Shown here piece after piece: positions 19,332 to 26,981 of a stretch of 64,000 bases of DNA; the first letter of the stretch is position 1, and each line of letters starts with the position of its first letter. The notes below the pieces were generated by a model. The model did not search any database and was not told where the DNA came from. It saw only the letters and a list, made by a program, of their open reading frames with translations. Location of the stretch: positions 1 to 64,000 of the forward strand of contig NZ_JANUGX010000002.1 of NCBI RefSeq assembly GCF_024753245.1, given 5' to 3'. The position numbers were made by a program, and so were the translations under genes. This DNA comes from Massilia norwichensis. GTDB lineage: Bacteria; Pseudomonadota; Gammaproteobacteria; Burkholderiales; Burkholderiaceae_D.

Positions 19332-20594
19332 TTATTTACCAAGGGCGTGGGCGATGAGTCTGCGCTTTACTAGCGGCAACTTATCCAGCAAGTTTAATCC
19401 TAAATTGCGGACCACGCGTACCGGTTCCAGATTGGCGCCGAACAAACGTTCGAGCCCGTCGGTGGCCAGTTGCATGAGGAGGACGTCTTCCTTGCGCGCC
19501 CGGGCGTAGCGCGCCAGCACGCGCTCGTCGCCGATGCCGTGGTGCGCTTCGCGCGCATCCAGGATGCGCAGCAGGTCGACGATGTCGGCGAAGCCGAGGT
19601 TCATGCCATGCCCGGCCAGCGGATGCACGGCGTGGGCGGCGTCGCCGATCAGGGCCACGTGCGGCGCGGTGATCGCATGCGGACGCACCAGCGCCAGCGG
19701 GATCGCTTTCACGGCTTCCGGCTGCAGCGGCTTGAGCAGCCCGAGCTTGTCTTCCGAATACTCGCCGAGGCGGATCGCCAGCTCGCCGAGCGACTCGCCC
19801 ATGATGGTATCGGCCAGGGTTTCCGGCGCCGACCACACCAGCGACACTTTATTGCCCGGCAGCGGCAGCAGGGCAATGATGCCTTCCTTGCAGGTGAACC
19901 ACTGGTGAGCGACGTTGTGGTGCGGCTTCTCGCAGGCGAAATTGGCGACGATGGCGCGCTGGTGATAGGAACGGTAATCGATGCCGATGTCGCACTGGCC
20001 GCGCACCCAGGATTCGCGGCCGTCGGCGCCGAGCAGCAGCTGGGCTTCGACGAATTTCACGCCATCTTTGGCACCTTCTTCCAGCTCGACCCTGGCGCCC
20101 AGCGGGCTGCAAGTCAGCTTGCAGGCGCGGCCGCTGACGATGTCGACGTTCTGGGCGAAGCGCAGGGCTGCGTCCAGCGCCGTGTTCAGATTGCTGTCCT
20201 CGACGATCCAGGCCAGTGTGCCGGTATGGGCGCCGAAGGCATCGAAGCCCAGGTGACCGCCCTGCTCGCCGTCGCCCTTGACGTCCATGGCGTCGACCGG
20301 CGCCACCCGCGCCATGTCGAGCGCGCCCCAGACCTTCAGCGAAGACAGCAGCTTCTGCGCAGTGTGGTTGAGTGCATAGACGCGCACGTCCCAGGGTTTT
20401 TCAGTCCCAGCCGACAATGCAGACGCTTCTTCCGCCCCCGGACGCGCGGGCGGCACCAGCAAGGTGACGCTGTGCCCCGCCTGGGACAGGCCCAGGGCAG
20501 CAGTCTTGGCGATCGCGCCGTTGCCGACGATGCAGACGTCGCTGCGGCGCGCGTCGGCACGGTATGGTGAGGTGGGAGAGGTCTGTGTAGTCAT
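19332..20594 (-). CDS. UbiH/VisC-family FAD-dependent hydroxylase
   Basis: A 420-residue flavin monooxygenase of the UbiH/UbiF/COQ6 group that hydroxylates the ubiquinone ring. It has an N-terminal FAD fingerprint (CIVGNGAIAKTAALGLSQAG) and the second FAD motif LIGDAAHAVHPLAGHGMNLG. I chose the ATG at 20594 (MTTQTSPTSP). A TATAAT lies only about 9 bp upstream on this strand, so the mRNA may be leaderless or very short. UbiH versus UbiF specificity cannot be assigned by eye. Confidence 0.9.
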   Translation of the reverse strand: MTTQTSPTSPYRADARRSDVCIVGNGAIAKTAALGLSQAGHSVTLLVPPARPGAEEASALSAGTEKPWDVRVYALNHTAQKLLSSLKVWGALDMARVAPVDAMDVKGDGEQGGHLGFDAFGAHTGTLAWIVEDSNLNTALDAALRFAQNVDIVSGRACKLTCSPLGARVELEEGAKDGVKFVEAQLLLGADGRESWVRGQCDIGIDYRSYHQRAIVANFACEKPHHNVAHQWFTCKEGIIALLPLPGNKVSLVWSAPETLADTIMGESLGELAIRLGEYSEDKLGLLKPLQPEAVKAIPLALVRPHAITAPHVALIGDAAHAVHPLAGHGMNLGFADIVDLLRILDAREAHHGIGDERVLARYARARKEDVLLMQLATDGLERLFGANLEPVRVVRNLGLNLLDKLPLVKRRLIAHALGK

Positions 20595-20685
20595 GAAGAC
20601 ATTATATCCCTTTGCCTCAGGCGGCTTCGCCAGGCTGTGCACGGGGGCCGGCTTGCCCGGCGCTGAAAAAATTGCCGCTCAGGAC

Positions 20686-20714
20686 TTGCGGGCTTGGAAA
20701 CCGCTGGCTATAAT
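20686..20714 (+). promoter_or_regulatory. Promoter of tRNA-Phe copy 1
   Basis: A -35 TTGCGG (20686-20691), an exact 17-bp spacer and a -10 TATAAT (20709-20714) place the start site about 5-7 bp before the tRNA 5' end at 20727. This is a strong sigma-70-type match by eye. Confidence 0.8.
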
Positions 20715-20726
20715 CATGCCTCTCTT

Positions 20727-20802
20727 GGCCTGGTAGCTCAGTTGGTAGAGCAGAGGATTGAAAATCCTTGTGTCGGTGGTTCGATTCCGCCCCGGGCCAC
20801 CA
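20727..20802 (+). tRNA. tRNA-Phe (GAA), copy 1
   Basis: A 76-nt tRNA with encoded CCA. The acceptor GGCCTGG pairs with CCGGGCC, the D-arm stem is GCTC/GAGC, the anticodon loop TTGAAAA carries GAA (Phe), and the T-arm is GGTGG-TTCGATT-CCGCC. The discriminator is A. It is identical along its length to copy 2 (54363-54438). A Rho-independent terminator follows at 20821-20847. Confidence 0.97.
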
Positions 20803-20820
20803 AGAATTCAGCAGTAAAGC

Positions 20821-20847
20821 AAAACGCCACCTTCGGGTGGCGTTTTT
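20821..20847 (+). terminator. Terminator after tRNA-Phe copy 1
   Basis: The stem AACGCCACC/GGTGGCGTT with a TTCG loop is followed by TTTTTG. The AAAA on the left arm makes it potentially bidirectional, so it may also stop the convergent lipoprotein gene (ends 20893). Confidence 0.9.
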
Positions 20848-20892
20848 GTTTTGTGGCCAGCAATCAGGCGCTCTTGCAAGCGCCTTCCCGCC

Positions 20893-21330
20893 TTACTTCA
20901 CCGGTTTATCAAAACCGGAAAGCAATTCATCGATAACAGGCGATATCTTGGTGGAGGTACTCGCCCATTTGTTCAAAGCAAATCCACCTGAATGTTTGTA
21001 GTTTGCCGAGGCAATCGTCTCGCCCTTATAGCGCAGTCGCAATTCGGCACGGTTGAGGAATGGCGCCAGGTCCCATCCACGGGTCGCCGTGTACCAAAGG
21101 GTATAGTCACAGCGATCGGGCGGATTACCCTGATAAATCATCGTGCGGATATCGTGACGCTGGAATCCCTCTTCCAGCACCGACAGCATGTCATCCACAA
21201 TGACCTTGGGGTTTTGCTCGATGCAAACCAGCTTCATGGCATGGGCAGATGCATCGACTTTTCTGACATTGACCGAAGTGCACGCCTGCAAAGCAGACGC
21301 CGCGAGGACGACAAACAATATTTTTTTCAT
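20893..21330 (-). CDS. Sbal_3080-type lipoprotein
   Basis: A 145-residue lipoprotein with a signal ending LQAC (about Cys17). The mature sequence has segments I associate with the Sbal_3080 family (CIEQNPKVIVDDML, CDYTLWYTATRGWDLAPF, AELRLRYKGETIASANY). The function is unknown. The gene is visibly less GC-rich than its neighbours and lies exactly between tRNA-Phe copy 1 and a decayed tRNA-Phe copy, which suggests it arrived or was rearranged with a tRNA duplication. Confidence 0.8.
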   Translation of the reverse strand: MKKILFVVLAASALQACTSVNVRKVDASAHAMKLVCIEQNPKVIVDDMLSVLEEGFQRHDIRTMIYQGNPPDRCDYTLWYTATRGWDLAPFLNRAELRLRYKGETIASANYKHSGGFALNKWASTSTKISPVIDELLSGFDKPVK

Positions 21331-21442
21331 TGCTATGAGAGAGTGCGTGGATCGAGATTCTTCACGATTAAGAATAGCACATTACTAATGGTTAATATAA
21401 AATGCCGCACAGATATATTTATAGCGGCTATGCTCCGGCATC

Positions 21443-21491
21443 AAGATTGAAAATGCTGGTATCGGCGCGCCGATTCGGCCCCGCGCCACCA
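21443..21491 (+). pseudogene. Decayed tRNA-Phe 3' half
   Basis: About 39 of 49 positions match nucleotides from the anticodon stem to the CCA end of tRNA-Phe, with the anticodon loop GATTGAAAAT and ending GCGCCACCA. The match continues past the tRNA into GAATTCAGC, the same downstream sequence as copies 1 and 3. The 5' half (acceptor and D-arm) is not recognisable, and the anticodon and T stems carry mismatches, so it cannot fold as a tRNA. It is a relic of a duplicated tRNA locus. Confidence 0.82.
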
Positions 21492-21541
21492 GAATTCAGC
21501 CGCACAAGAACCTGTTCCCCCTCACTTACCCAAAGCCGACC

Positions 21542-21886
21542 ATGAAATCCCTGCCGCCCTGCCCCGCCTGCGCATCCGAACTCAGCTATGAAGACGGCTC
21601 CGGCAACTACGTCTGCCCGGAATGCGCGCACGAATGGCCGGTCAAGGCCGAGGCCGCCGCGGAAGAGACGGCCCGCGTGTGGCGCGACGCCGCCGGCAAT
21701 GTGCTGCAGGATGGCGACGCCGTCACCGTCATCAAGGACCTCAAGCTGAAAGGCGGCGGTGGCGTGGTCAAGCAGGGAACCAAGGTCAAGAACATCCGCC
21801 TGGTCGAAGGCGATCACGACATCGACTGCAAGATCGACGGCTTTGGCGCGATGAGCCTGAAGTCGGAATTCGTCCGCAAGAGCTGA
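21542..21886 (+). CDS. yjdM: YjdM (PhnA-family) zinc-ribbon protein
   Basis: A 114-residue YjdM/PhnA protein: zinc ribbon C7-x2-C10 and C25-x2-C28, then the conserved domain [21 protein letters not shown] through [20 protein letters not shown]. It was historically called alkylphosphonate uptake protein, but its biochemical function is unclear. It looks complete. It lies between the decayed tRNA copy and the NemR-like regulator and is not obviously part of either unit. Confidence 0.93.
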   Translation: MKSLPPCPACASELSYEDGSGNYVCPECAHEWPVKAEAAAEETARVWRDAAGNVLQDGDAVTVIKDLKLKGGGGVVKQGTKVKNIRLVEGDHDIDCKIDGFGAMSLKSEFVRKS

Positions 21887-21900
21887 ACAAGCCGCTTCCA

Positions 21901-21913
21901 AGACGACTGGTCT
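21901..21913. promoter_or_regulatory. TetR-type operator upstream of regulator
   Basis: Palindrome AGAC-GACTG-GTCT, 13 bp before the regulator ATG. The same half-sites and almost the same centre occur in front of the oxidoreductase gene (22573-22587), which is the expected pattern for autoregulation by the TetR protein encoded between them. Confidence 0.75.
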
Positions 21914-21926
21914 AATTGGTGCTAAG

Positions 21927-22526
21927 ATGGTTTCCATGAGCAGCGAACAGCAAAGCGTGCGCCAGCATATCCTTGCCAGCGGCCGCGCCATCATCATGGG
22001 CAAGGGCTATTCGGGCGTCGGCCTGAACGAGATCCTGTCCGCGGCTGGCGTGCCGAAGGGCTCCTTCTACCATTACTTCAAGTCGAAGGAACTGTTCGGC
22101 AAGGCCTTGCTCGAGGATTACGTCGACACCTACCTGGCCGAGCTGGACAGCACACTCGCAGCCGACGGCAACCCGGGCCTGGCCCGCCTGATGCGCTATT
22201 GGGACAGCTGGCTGGTGCTGGCGGACGACGCCTGTGCCGGCAGCAAGTGCCTGGTGGTCAAGCTGAGCGGTGAAGTCGCCGACATGTCCGAGGCCATGCG
22301 CGAAGTTTTGCTGCAGGGCACGAACCGGATCGTGCAGCGCATTGCAGACTGCATCGCCGAGGGTGTTGCCGACGGCTCGATCCGGACCGGCGTGGTGGCG
22401 CCGGAGGCTGCCCTGGCCCTGTACGAAATGTGGCTGGGTGCGGCCCTGCTGACGAAACTGCGGCGCGACCCCAGTGCGCTGCATAATGCGATGCTATCGA
22501 CCCGGGCCATGCTCTTGCCCGGCTGA
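21927..22526 (+). CDS. NemR-like TetR-family repressor
   Basis: A 199-residue TetR regulator with N-terminal HTH (VGLNEILSAAGVPKGSFYHY). It resembles E. coli NemR over its length, including the segment SKCLVVKLSGEVADMSE, in which Cys108 corresponds, as I recall it, to the redox-sensing Cys106 of NemR. NemR derepresses detoxification genes when modified by quinones, aldehydes or HOCl. Two matching palindromic operators flank the gene. A nearby ATG at 21936 is an alternative start; neither has a strong SD. Confidence 0.85.
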   Translation: MVSMSSEQQSVRQHILASGRAIIMGKGYSGVGLNEILSAAGVPKGSFYHYFKSKELFGKALLEDYVDTYLAELDSTLAADGNPGLARLMRYWDSWLVLADDACAGSKCLVVKLSGEVADMSEAMREVLLQGTNRIVQRIADCIAEGVADGSIRTGVVAPEAALALYEMWLGAALLTKLRRDPSALHNAMLSTRAMLLPG

Positions 22527-22572
22527 GCAAAGGTGGCGGCCCATGATGCCGCCCTATTTTTTAGACCGTTTC

Positions 22573-22587
22573 TAGACGACCAGTCTA
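22573..22587. promoter_or_regulatory. TetR-type operator upstream of oxidoreductase
   Basis: Perfect palindrome TAGAC-GACCA-GTCTA, 38 bp before the oxidoreductase ATG, with extra TAGAC half-sites on either side (22562-22566 and about 22589). It mirrors the operator at 21901-21913, so the NemR-like protein probably represses this downstream unit. Confidence 0.8.
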
Positions 22588-22625
22588 ATAGACGCCAAGA
22601 AAGAATTTCCCAGAAAGGATACGCC

Positions 22626-23660
22626 ATGACCCAGGACCGCAATCGTAACCGCCGCTTCGTACTGCAGCAGCGTCCGCACGGCGCCCCCGACGCCAACACC
22701 TTCCGCCTGCTGGACGAGCCGGTGCCCACGCCACAGGAAGGCCAGGTCCTGCTGCGCACCCTGTTCCTGTCGCTCGATCCCTACATGCGCGGCCGCCTCA
22801 GCGATGCGCCCTCGTATGCGGCGCCGGTCGAGATCGGCGCCACCATGGTCGGCGGCACCGTATCGCGGGTGGAAGCCTCGCGCAACCCGGACTTCCCGGT
22901 CGGCCAGCTGGTGCTGGGCTATAGCGGCTGGCAGGATTACGCGCTGTCCGACGGCAGCGGCCTGAACAAGCTGGGCGACGACGTGGCCCAATCCTCGCGT
23001 GCGCTTGGCGTACTCGGCATGCCCGGCTTTACCGCCTACATGGGCCTGCTCGACATCGGCCAGCCGAAGTCCGGCGAAACCGTGGTGGTGGCCGCCGCCA
23101 GCGGGGCAGTCGGTTCGCTGGTGGGACAGATCGCGAAAATCCAGGGCGCGCGTGCGGTCGGCATTGCCGGCGGCGCCGAGAAATGCCGCTACGTGGTCGA
23201 GGAACTCGGCTTCGACGCCTGCATCGACCACCGCGCGCCGGATTTCGCACAGCAACTGGCGAAGGCCTGCCCGGACGGCATCGACGTCTACTTCGAGAAC
23301 GTGGGCGGCGCCGTGTTCGACGCCGTGCTGCCGCTGCTGAACACCAAGGCCCGCATTCCAGTGTGCGGCCTGATCGCCAACTACAACGCGACGGCCCTGC
23401 CTCCCGGCCCGGACCGCCTGGGCCTGCTGGAGGGCATCCTCCTCACCAAGCGCATCCGCATGCAGGGCTTCATCATCTTCGACGACTACGGCCATCGTTA
23501 TGGCGAGTTCTTCAAGCAGATGAGCGAGTGGCTCGAGCAAGGCAAGATCAAGTTCCGCGAAGACATCGTCGACGGCCTGGAAAACGCCCCGCAAGCCCTC
23601 AACGGCCTGCTCGAAGGGAAGAACTTCGGCAAGCTGGTGATCCGCGTCGCCCAAGGTTGA
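22626..23660 (+). CDS. NADP-dependent oxidoreductase (MDR, CurA/YncB type)
   Basis: A 344-residue zinc-independent medium-chain reductase of the leukotriene B4 dehydrogenase, curcumin reductase and YncB group. It has the nucleotide-binding loop AAASGAVGSLVGQIAK and the family segments RTLFLSLDPYMRGRLSD and YFENVGG. These enzymes reduce activated C=C bonds of enals and enones with NADPH, fitting electrophile detoxification. The start MTQDRNRNRRF follows GAAAGGA. It is downstream of the NemR-like repressor and its operator and is followed after 23 bp by the DJ-1-like gene. Confidence 0.92.
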   Translation: MTQDRNRNRRFVLQQRPHGAPDANTFRLLDEPVPTPQEGQVLLRTLFLSLDPYMRGRLSDAPSYAAPVEIGATMVGGTVSRVEASRNPDFPVGQLVLGYSGWQDYALSDGSGLNKLGDDVAQSSRALGVLGMPGFTAYMGLLDIGQPKSGETVVVAAASGAVGSLVGQIAKIQGARAVGIAGGAEKCRYVVEELGFDACIDHRAPDFAQQLAKACPDGIDVYFENVGGAVFDAVLPLLNTKARIPVCGLIANYNATALPPGPDRLGLLEGILLTKRIRMQGFIIFDDYGHRYGEFFKQMSEWLEQGKIKFREDIVDGLENAPQALNGLLEGKNFGKLVIRVAQG

Positions 23661-23683
23661 TTCATCACTGAAAGGAAACCGCT

Positions 23684-24364
23684 ATGAAAAAGATCCTGAT
23701 GGTACTGACCTCCCACGACCAGCTCGGCGATACCGGCAAGAAGACCGGCTTCTGGCTGGAAGAGTTTGCCGCGCCCTACTACGTCCTGAAAGATGCCGGG
23801 GCCGACATCACCGTGGTCTCGCCGGCCGGCGGCCAGCCGCCGCTCGACCCGAAGAGCGACGAACCGGACGCGCAAACCGATGCCACCCGCCGCTTCAAGG
23901 CGGATGCCGCCGCGCAAGCCGTGCTGGCCTCGACCGGCAAGTTGTCCGAGGTAAAAGCAGCCGACTTCGATGCCGTGTTCTACCCGGGCGGCCACGGCCC
24001 GCTGTGGGACCTGGCCAAGGACAAGGATTCGATCGGCCTGATCGAGGCATTGGTGGCGGCCGACAAGCCGGTCGCCCTGGTCTGCCATGCACCGGGCGTG
24101 CTGCGCCATGTGAAGGCGGCCGACGGCAGCCCGCTGGTCAAGGGCAAGAAGGTGACGGGCTTCACCAATACCGAGGAAGACGCGGTCGGCCTGAGCCAGG
24201 TCGTGCCCTTCCTGGTCGAAGACATGCTCAAGCAGAATGGTGGTGTGTATTCAAAAGGTGCGGATTGGCAGTCCTATGTCGTCACCGATGGCAAGCTGGT
24301 CACCGGTCAGAATCCGGCTTCGTCGGAAGCGGGTGCGGAAGCCCTGTTGAAGCTGCTGGGCTGA
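23684..24364 (+). CDS. DJ-1/PfpI-family protein (glyoxalase III-like)
   Basis: A 226-residue member of the type 1 glutamine-amidotransferase-like DJ-1/PfpI superfamily. The nucleophile elbow is LVCHAPG (Cys134, His135), a candidate partner Glu lies in FWLEEF (E26), and PGGHGPLWDL is the HchA/Hsp31-like signature. Relatives convert methylglyoxal to lactate without glutathione or act as chaperones. Co-location with an enone reductase under a NemR-like repressor supports reactive-carbonyl detoxification. AAAGGAAA precedes the ATG. Confidence 0.9.
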   Translation: MKKILMVLTSHDQLGDTGKKTGFWLEEFAAPYYVLKDAGADITVVSPAGGQPPLDPKSDEPDAQTDATRRFKADAAAQAVLASTGKLSEVKAADFDAVFYPGGHGPLWDLAKDKDSIGLIEALVAADKPVALVCHAPGVLRHVKAADGSPLVKGKKVTGFTNTEEDAVGLSQVVPFLVEDMLKQNGGVYSKGADWQSYVVTDGKLVTGQNPASSEAGAEALLKLLG

Positions 24365-24369
24365 TTCTC

Positions 24370-24416
24370 AGCGCCGGCGCAGCAACCGACGCAGCGCCGG
24401 TTGCTGCGCCGGCGCT
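24370..24416. terminator. Perfect 19-bp hairpin after the DJ-1-like gene
   Basis: The arms 24370-24388 and 24398-24416 are perfect reverse complements with a 9-nt loop and no T-tract. It lies 6 bp past the DJ-1-like stop and just before the convergent GH15 remnant, so it may protect or end transcripts from either side. A REP-like origin is equally possible. Confidence 0.6.
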
Positions 24417-24421
24417 GCTAC

Positions 24422-24565
24422 TCAGACGACACTGTTCCACGGCGCCGACAAGCGCATCGCACAGTTAATCAGGCCTACCATCGAGTAAGTCTGCGGGAAA
24501 TTCCCCCACATCTCGCCGGTGACCGGATGGGTGTCTTCGGACAGCAGGCCGAGGTGGTTCCGTGC
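24422..24565 (-). pseudogene. C-terminal remnant of a GH15 glucoamylase/trehalase-type gene
   Basis: About 45 codons encode HLGLLSEDTHPVTGEM, GNFPQTYSMVGLINCA and MRLS followed by a natural stop. This is the C-terminal end of family-15 glycoside hydrolases, where the SED and GNFPQ segments belong to the catalytic (alpha/alpha)6 barrel. No upstream part of the enzyme is present: the preceding DNA becomes unrelated before the exporter permease stop (24644). So it is the tail of a deleted gene rather than a gene. Confidence 0.82.
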
Positions 24566-24643
24566 CGAACAGCATAACAAGTTTCCATTGCATGCCGGCG
24601 CCGCCCAGGGCAAGCAGCGCGCTGCCGAGGCTACGGGCCCGAT

Positions 24644-25783
24644 TCAGCACTTCGGCCTGCGCCGCCATTTGCGCAGCCCCAGCGCGATAAAGGCGATGGT
24701 CAGCGCCGCCAGCGCCAGCATCTCCTGGCCGACCTCGGCCAGCGACGCGCCCATCTGGTTGGTGGCGATAAAACCCTGGATCGCAGCGGTCGAGGGCAGC
24801 AGCCAGCGCAAGCCTTGCAGCGGCAGCGGCAAGGCGCTGGCCGGCCAGGCCAGGCCGGCCAGAAACAGGATCGGCATCGAACTGGCCACCAGCAGCTGCA
24901 CGCTGCGCTCGCGGGTGCGAAAGAACAGCCCCATCCAGATGCCGAGCGCCGCCACGCACACGCTGTACAGCAGGGTCAGCGCCAGGCTCGCGCCCGGATT
25001 GCCGCCGCGCGGATAATCCTGGAACCAGAACACGAAGCCGAAAAACCAGGCGGCGTTGAGCACCACCACCAGAGAAAACGCGGCCAGCGCGCCGGCATAC
25101 GCGGCAGTGCGCGGCGCGTACGGAAAGCGCCCTTCGCTGGCCCAGCTGCCGAACAGCAGGCCGATCCCCAGCAGGAAAGTCTGTTGCATCAAGAGCACCA
25201 CCACGCCCGGCACGATATAGGAAGCGTAACCCTCGCGCACGTTGAACATCGGCAGCACCTCGACCGATACCGGCTGGCGCTGGGCCTCGGCCTGGCTTGC
25301 CGAGGGCGTGGCTGCGCCCAGGCGCTTCAGCTCGACCCCGGCCGACAGCGTGCCCACCACCTCGGCCAGTCCGTTCAGCACCACCTTGTTCAGCAGCGGG
25401 TAGGCGCCGAGACCGCCCACCTCCACTTCCGGCTGCCGGCCGGCCAGGATCTTGCGGCTGAAATCGCTGGGGATGATCATGACGCCGGCGGCTTCGCCGC
25501 GCCAGATCCAGTCCTGCGCCTGTTCGGGCCTGGTGGTGACGCCGGCCACCGCCAGGCCGGGATGGGCGCCGGTCCAGCGCACCAGCTGGCGCGACAGGGT
25601 GGAGTTGTCCTGGTCGACGATCGCCACCGGCACCCGGCGCACCGTCTCGCCGCTGTAGGGCAGCGGATAGAAGAAGGAGTAAATGATCCCGGAAATGAAG
25701 AACAGCAGCAGCGCCGCCTTGTCGCCCAGGATCGCGCGCCAGGTCTGGCCCCAGGCTTGCAAGGCGGCGTCGAGCGTCTTCAT
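24644..25783 (-). CDS. ABC-2-type exporter permease (second)
   Basis: A 379-residue permease with one N-terminal span (LLLFFISGIIYSFFYPLPY), a large periplasmic loop containing VAIVDQDNSTLSRQL, and five or six C-terminal spans, the YhhJ/YbhR pattern of ABC-2 transporters. Start 25783 overlaps the preceding permease stop by 4 bp (ATGA). It would form a heterodimeric channel with its neighbour. No ATPase gene follows; instead there is the GH15 remnant. Confidence 0.88.
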   Translation of the reverse strand: MKTLDAALQAWGQTWRAILGDKAALLLFFISGIIYSFFYPLPYSGETVRRVPVAIVDQDNSTLSRQLVRWTGAHPGLAVAGVTTRPEQAQDWIWRGEAAGVMIIPSDFSRKILAGRQPEVEVGGLGAYPLLNKVVLNGLAEVVGTLSAGVELKRLGAATPSASQAEAQRQPVSVEVLPMFNVREGYASYIVPGVVVLLMQQTFLLGIGLLFGSWASEGRFPYAPRTAAYAGALAAFSLVVVLNAAWFFGFVFWFQDYPRGGNPGASLALTLLYSVCVAALGIWMGLFFRTRERSVQLLVASSMPILFLAGLAWPASALPLPLQGLRWLLPSTAAIQGFIATNQMGASLAEVGQEMLALAALTIAFIALGLRKWRRRPKC

Positions 25784-26970
25784 GTCCGGCCCCAGCTGCC
25801 GGGCTGGCGCACGCGCGTACGCAGGCGCAGGTAGGCGGCGGCGCCAAAGCCGACGGTAAACAATGCCAGCACCGCCAGCGCGCTGGTACTGTAGCGCAGC
25901 GGTGCGCCGCCCAGCCAGGTATTGTTCACCAGGCCCAGGAAGTGGGTCAGCGGCAGCGCCTCGGCCCAGGCCCGCGCCGCCACCGGCATCGCCCGCATCG
26001 GGAAGCCCTGGCCGGAAAAGGCGAAGGCCGGCGCGGTGATGAAGGCGCAAGCCGACAGTGCCGAGCGCAGCGAGCCGCTCCAGGCGACGACGCAGACGCC
26101 CAGGGCAAGGTAAGCCAGGATGAACAGAAGCGTACCGAGCGCCATCGCGAAAGCGCTGCCGAGGATCGGCCAGCCGAGCAGCGCGCCGAAAGCCAGCGTC
26201 ACCAGCACCGCCTGCAGCAGGAACACCCCGAGCGGGATCGCCAGCTTGGCCAGCAGCGCCACCCCGAGACGGCCGTCGGCCGTGGCCAGCCATTCCGGCA
26301 CGGTAGCATTGCGTAGCTCGCGTCCGACCGCAGTCAGCGCCGCCAGCGCCACGAAGATGTGCAGCAGGCTCCACACCGCCGGCAGCGCCAGCGAAGGCAC
26401 GATGCTGCCGCTTTCGTTGAACAGTCCCATCGGCCGCGTGGCCACCGGTTCGAGCTGCTGCATGGCCTGCACGCCGGCGCTGCCGCGCTTGGCCCTGCCC
26501 TGCAGTTCGGCCCCCGCCGACAGGGTCGCCACCACGGCCCGCACGTCGCGCGTCATGGCGCCCGTGTGCGAGGGGTACTGGGCGTTGTAGGCCCAGCCCA
26601 GGGTGACGTGCTCGCCGCGCGACAGGCGCTCGCCCATGTGCTGCGGGATCGACAGGATGCCGAACACGCGCCCGGCGCGCAGCGCAGCCAGCGCGTCGGC
26701 ATCGCTGGCAACGGGCAGCGGCTGCAGGCCCGGCGACTGGTCCAGCATCCGCAGCAGGCCGCGCGACTGGCTTGAGTAATCGAGGTCGCGCACTGCCAAT
26801 GGCAACTCGCGTGCGATCCCGGCCGAAAAGATCCACCAGGTCAGCAGGTACAGCACCAGCGGAATCCAGCCCAGCATGGCCAGGTCCCAGCGGTCGGCGC
26901 GCAGGCGCGCCCACTCGCGAGCGAGCGAGGCCGACCAGAGAGAATGGAACCGGGATGCGGCGGCGGCCAT
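25780..26970 (-). CDS. ABC-2-type exporter permease (first)
   Basis: A 396-residue ABC-2 permease. An N-terminal span (LAMLGWIPLVLYLLTWWIF) is followed by a periplasmic domain with AVRDLDYSSQSRGLLRML and several C-terminal spans. It is a divergent paralogue of the next gene. The ATG at 26970 is 11 bp after the HlyD stop; a much longer in-frame reading to 27234 crosses the HlyD gene and is spurious. The substrate is unknown. Confidence 0.88.
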   Translation of the reverse strand: MAAAASRFHSLWSASLAREWARLRADRWDLAMLGWIPLVLYLLTWWIFSAGIARELPLAVRDLDYSSQSRGLLRMLDQSPGLQPLPVASDADALAALRAGRVFGILSIPQHMGERLSRGEHVTLGWAYNAQYPSHTGAMTRDVRAVVATLSAGAELQGRAKRGSAGVQAMQQLEPVATRPMGLFNESGSIVPSLALPAVWSLLHIFVALAALTAVGRELRNATVPEWLATADGRLGVALLAKLAIPLGVFLLQAVLVTLAFGALLGWPILGSAFAMALGTLLFILAYLALGVCVVAWSGSLRSALSACAFITAPAFAFSGQGFPMRAMPVAARAWAEALPLTHFLGLVNNTWLGGAPLRYSTSALAVLALFTVGFGAAAYLRLRTRVRQPGSWGRT

Positions 26971-26981
26971 GGCTCGCCCGT

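Noticed and set aside
24644-26914. 756-residue ORF joining both permeases
   Set aside because: The true second permease begins at ATG 25783 with a 4-bp overlap; upstream residues are out-of-frame with the first permease.
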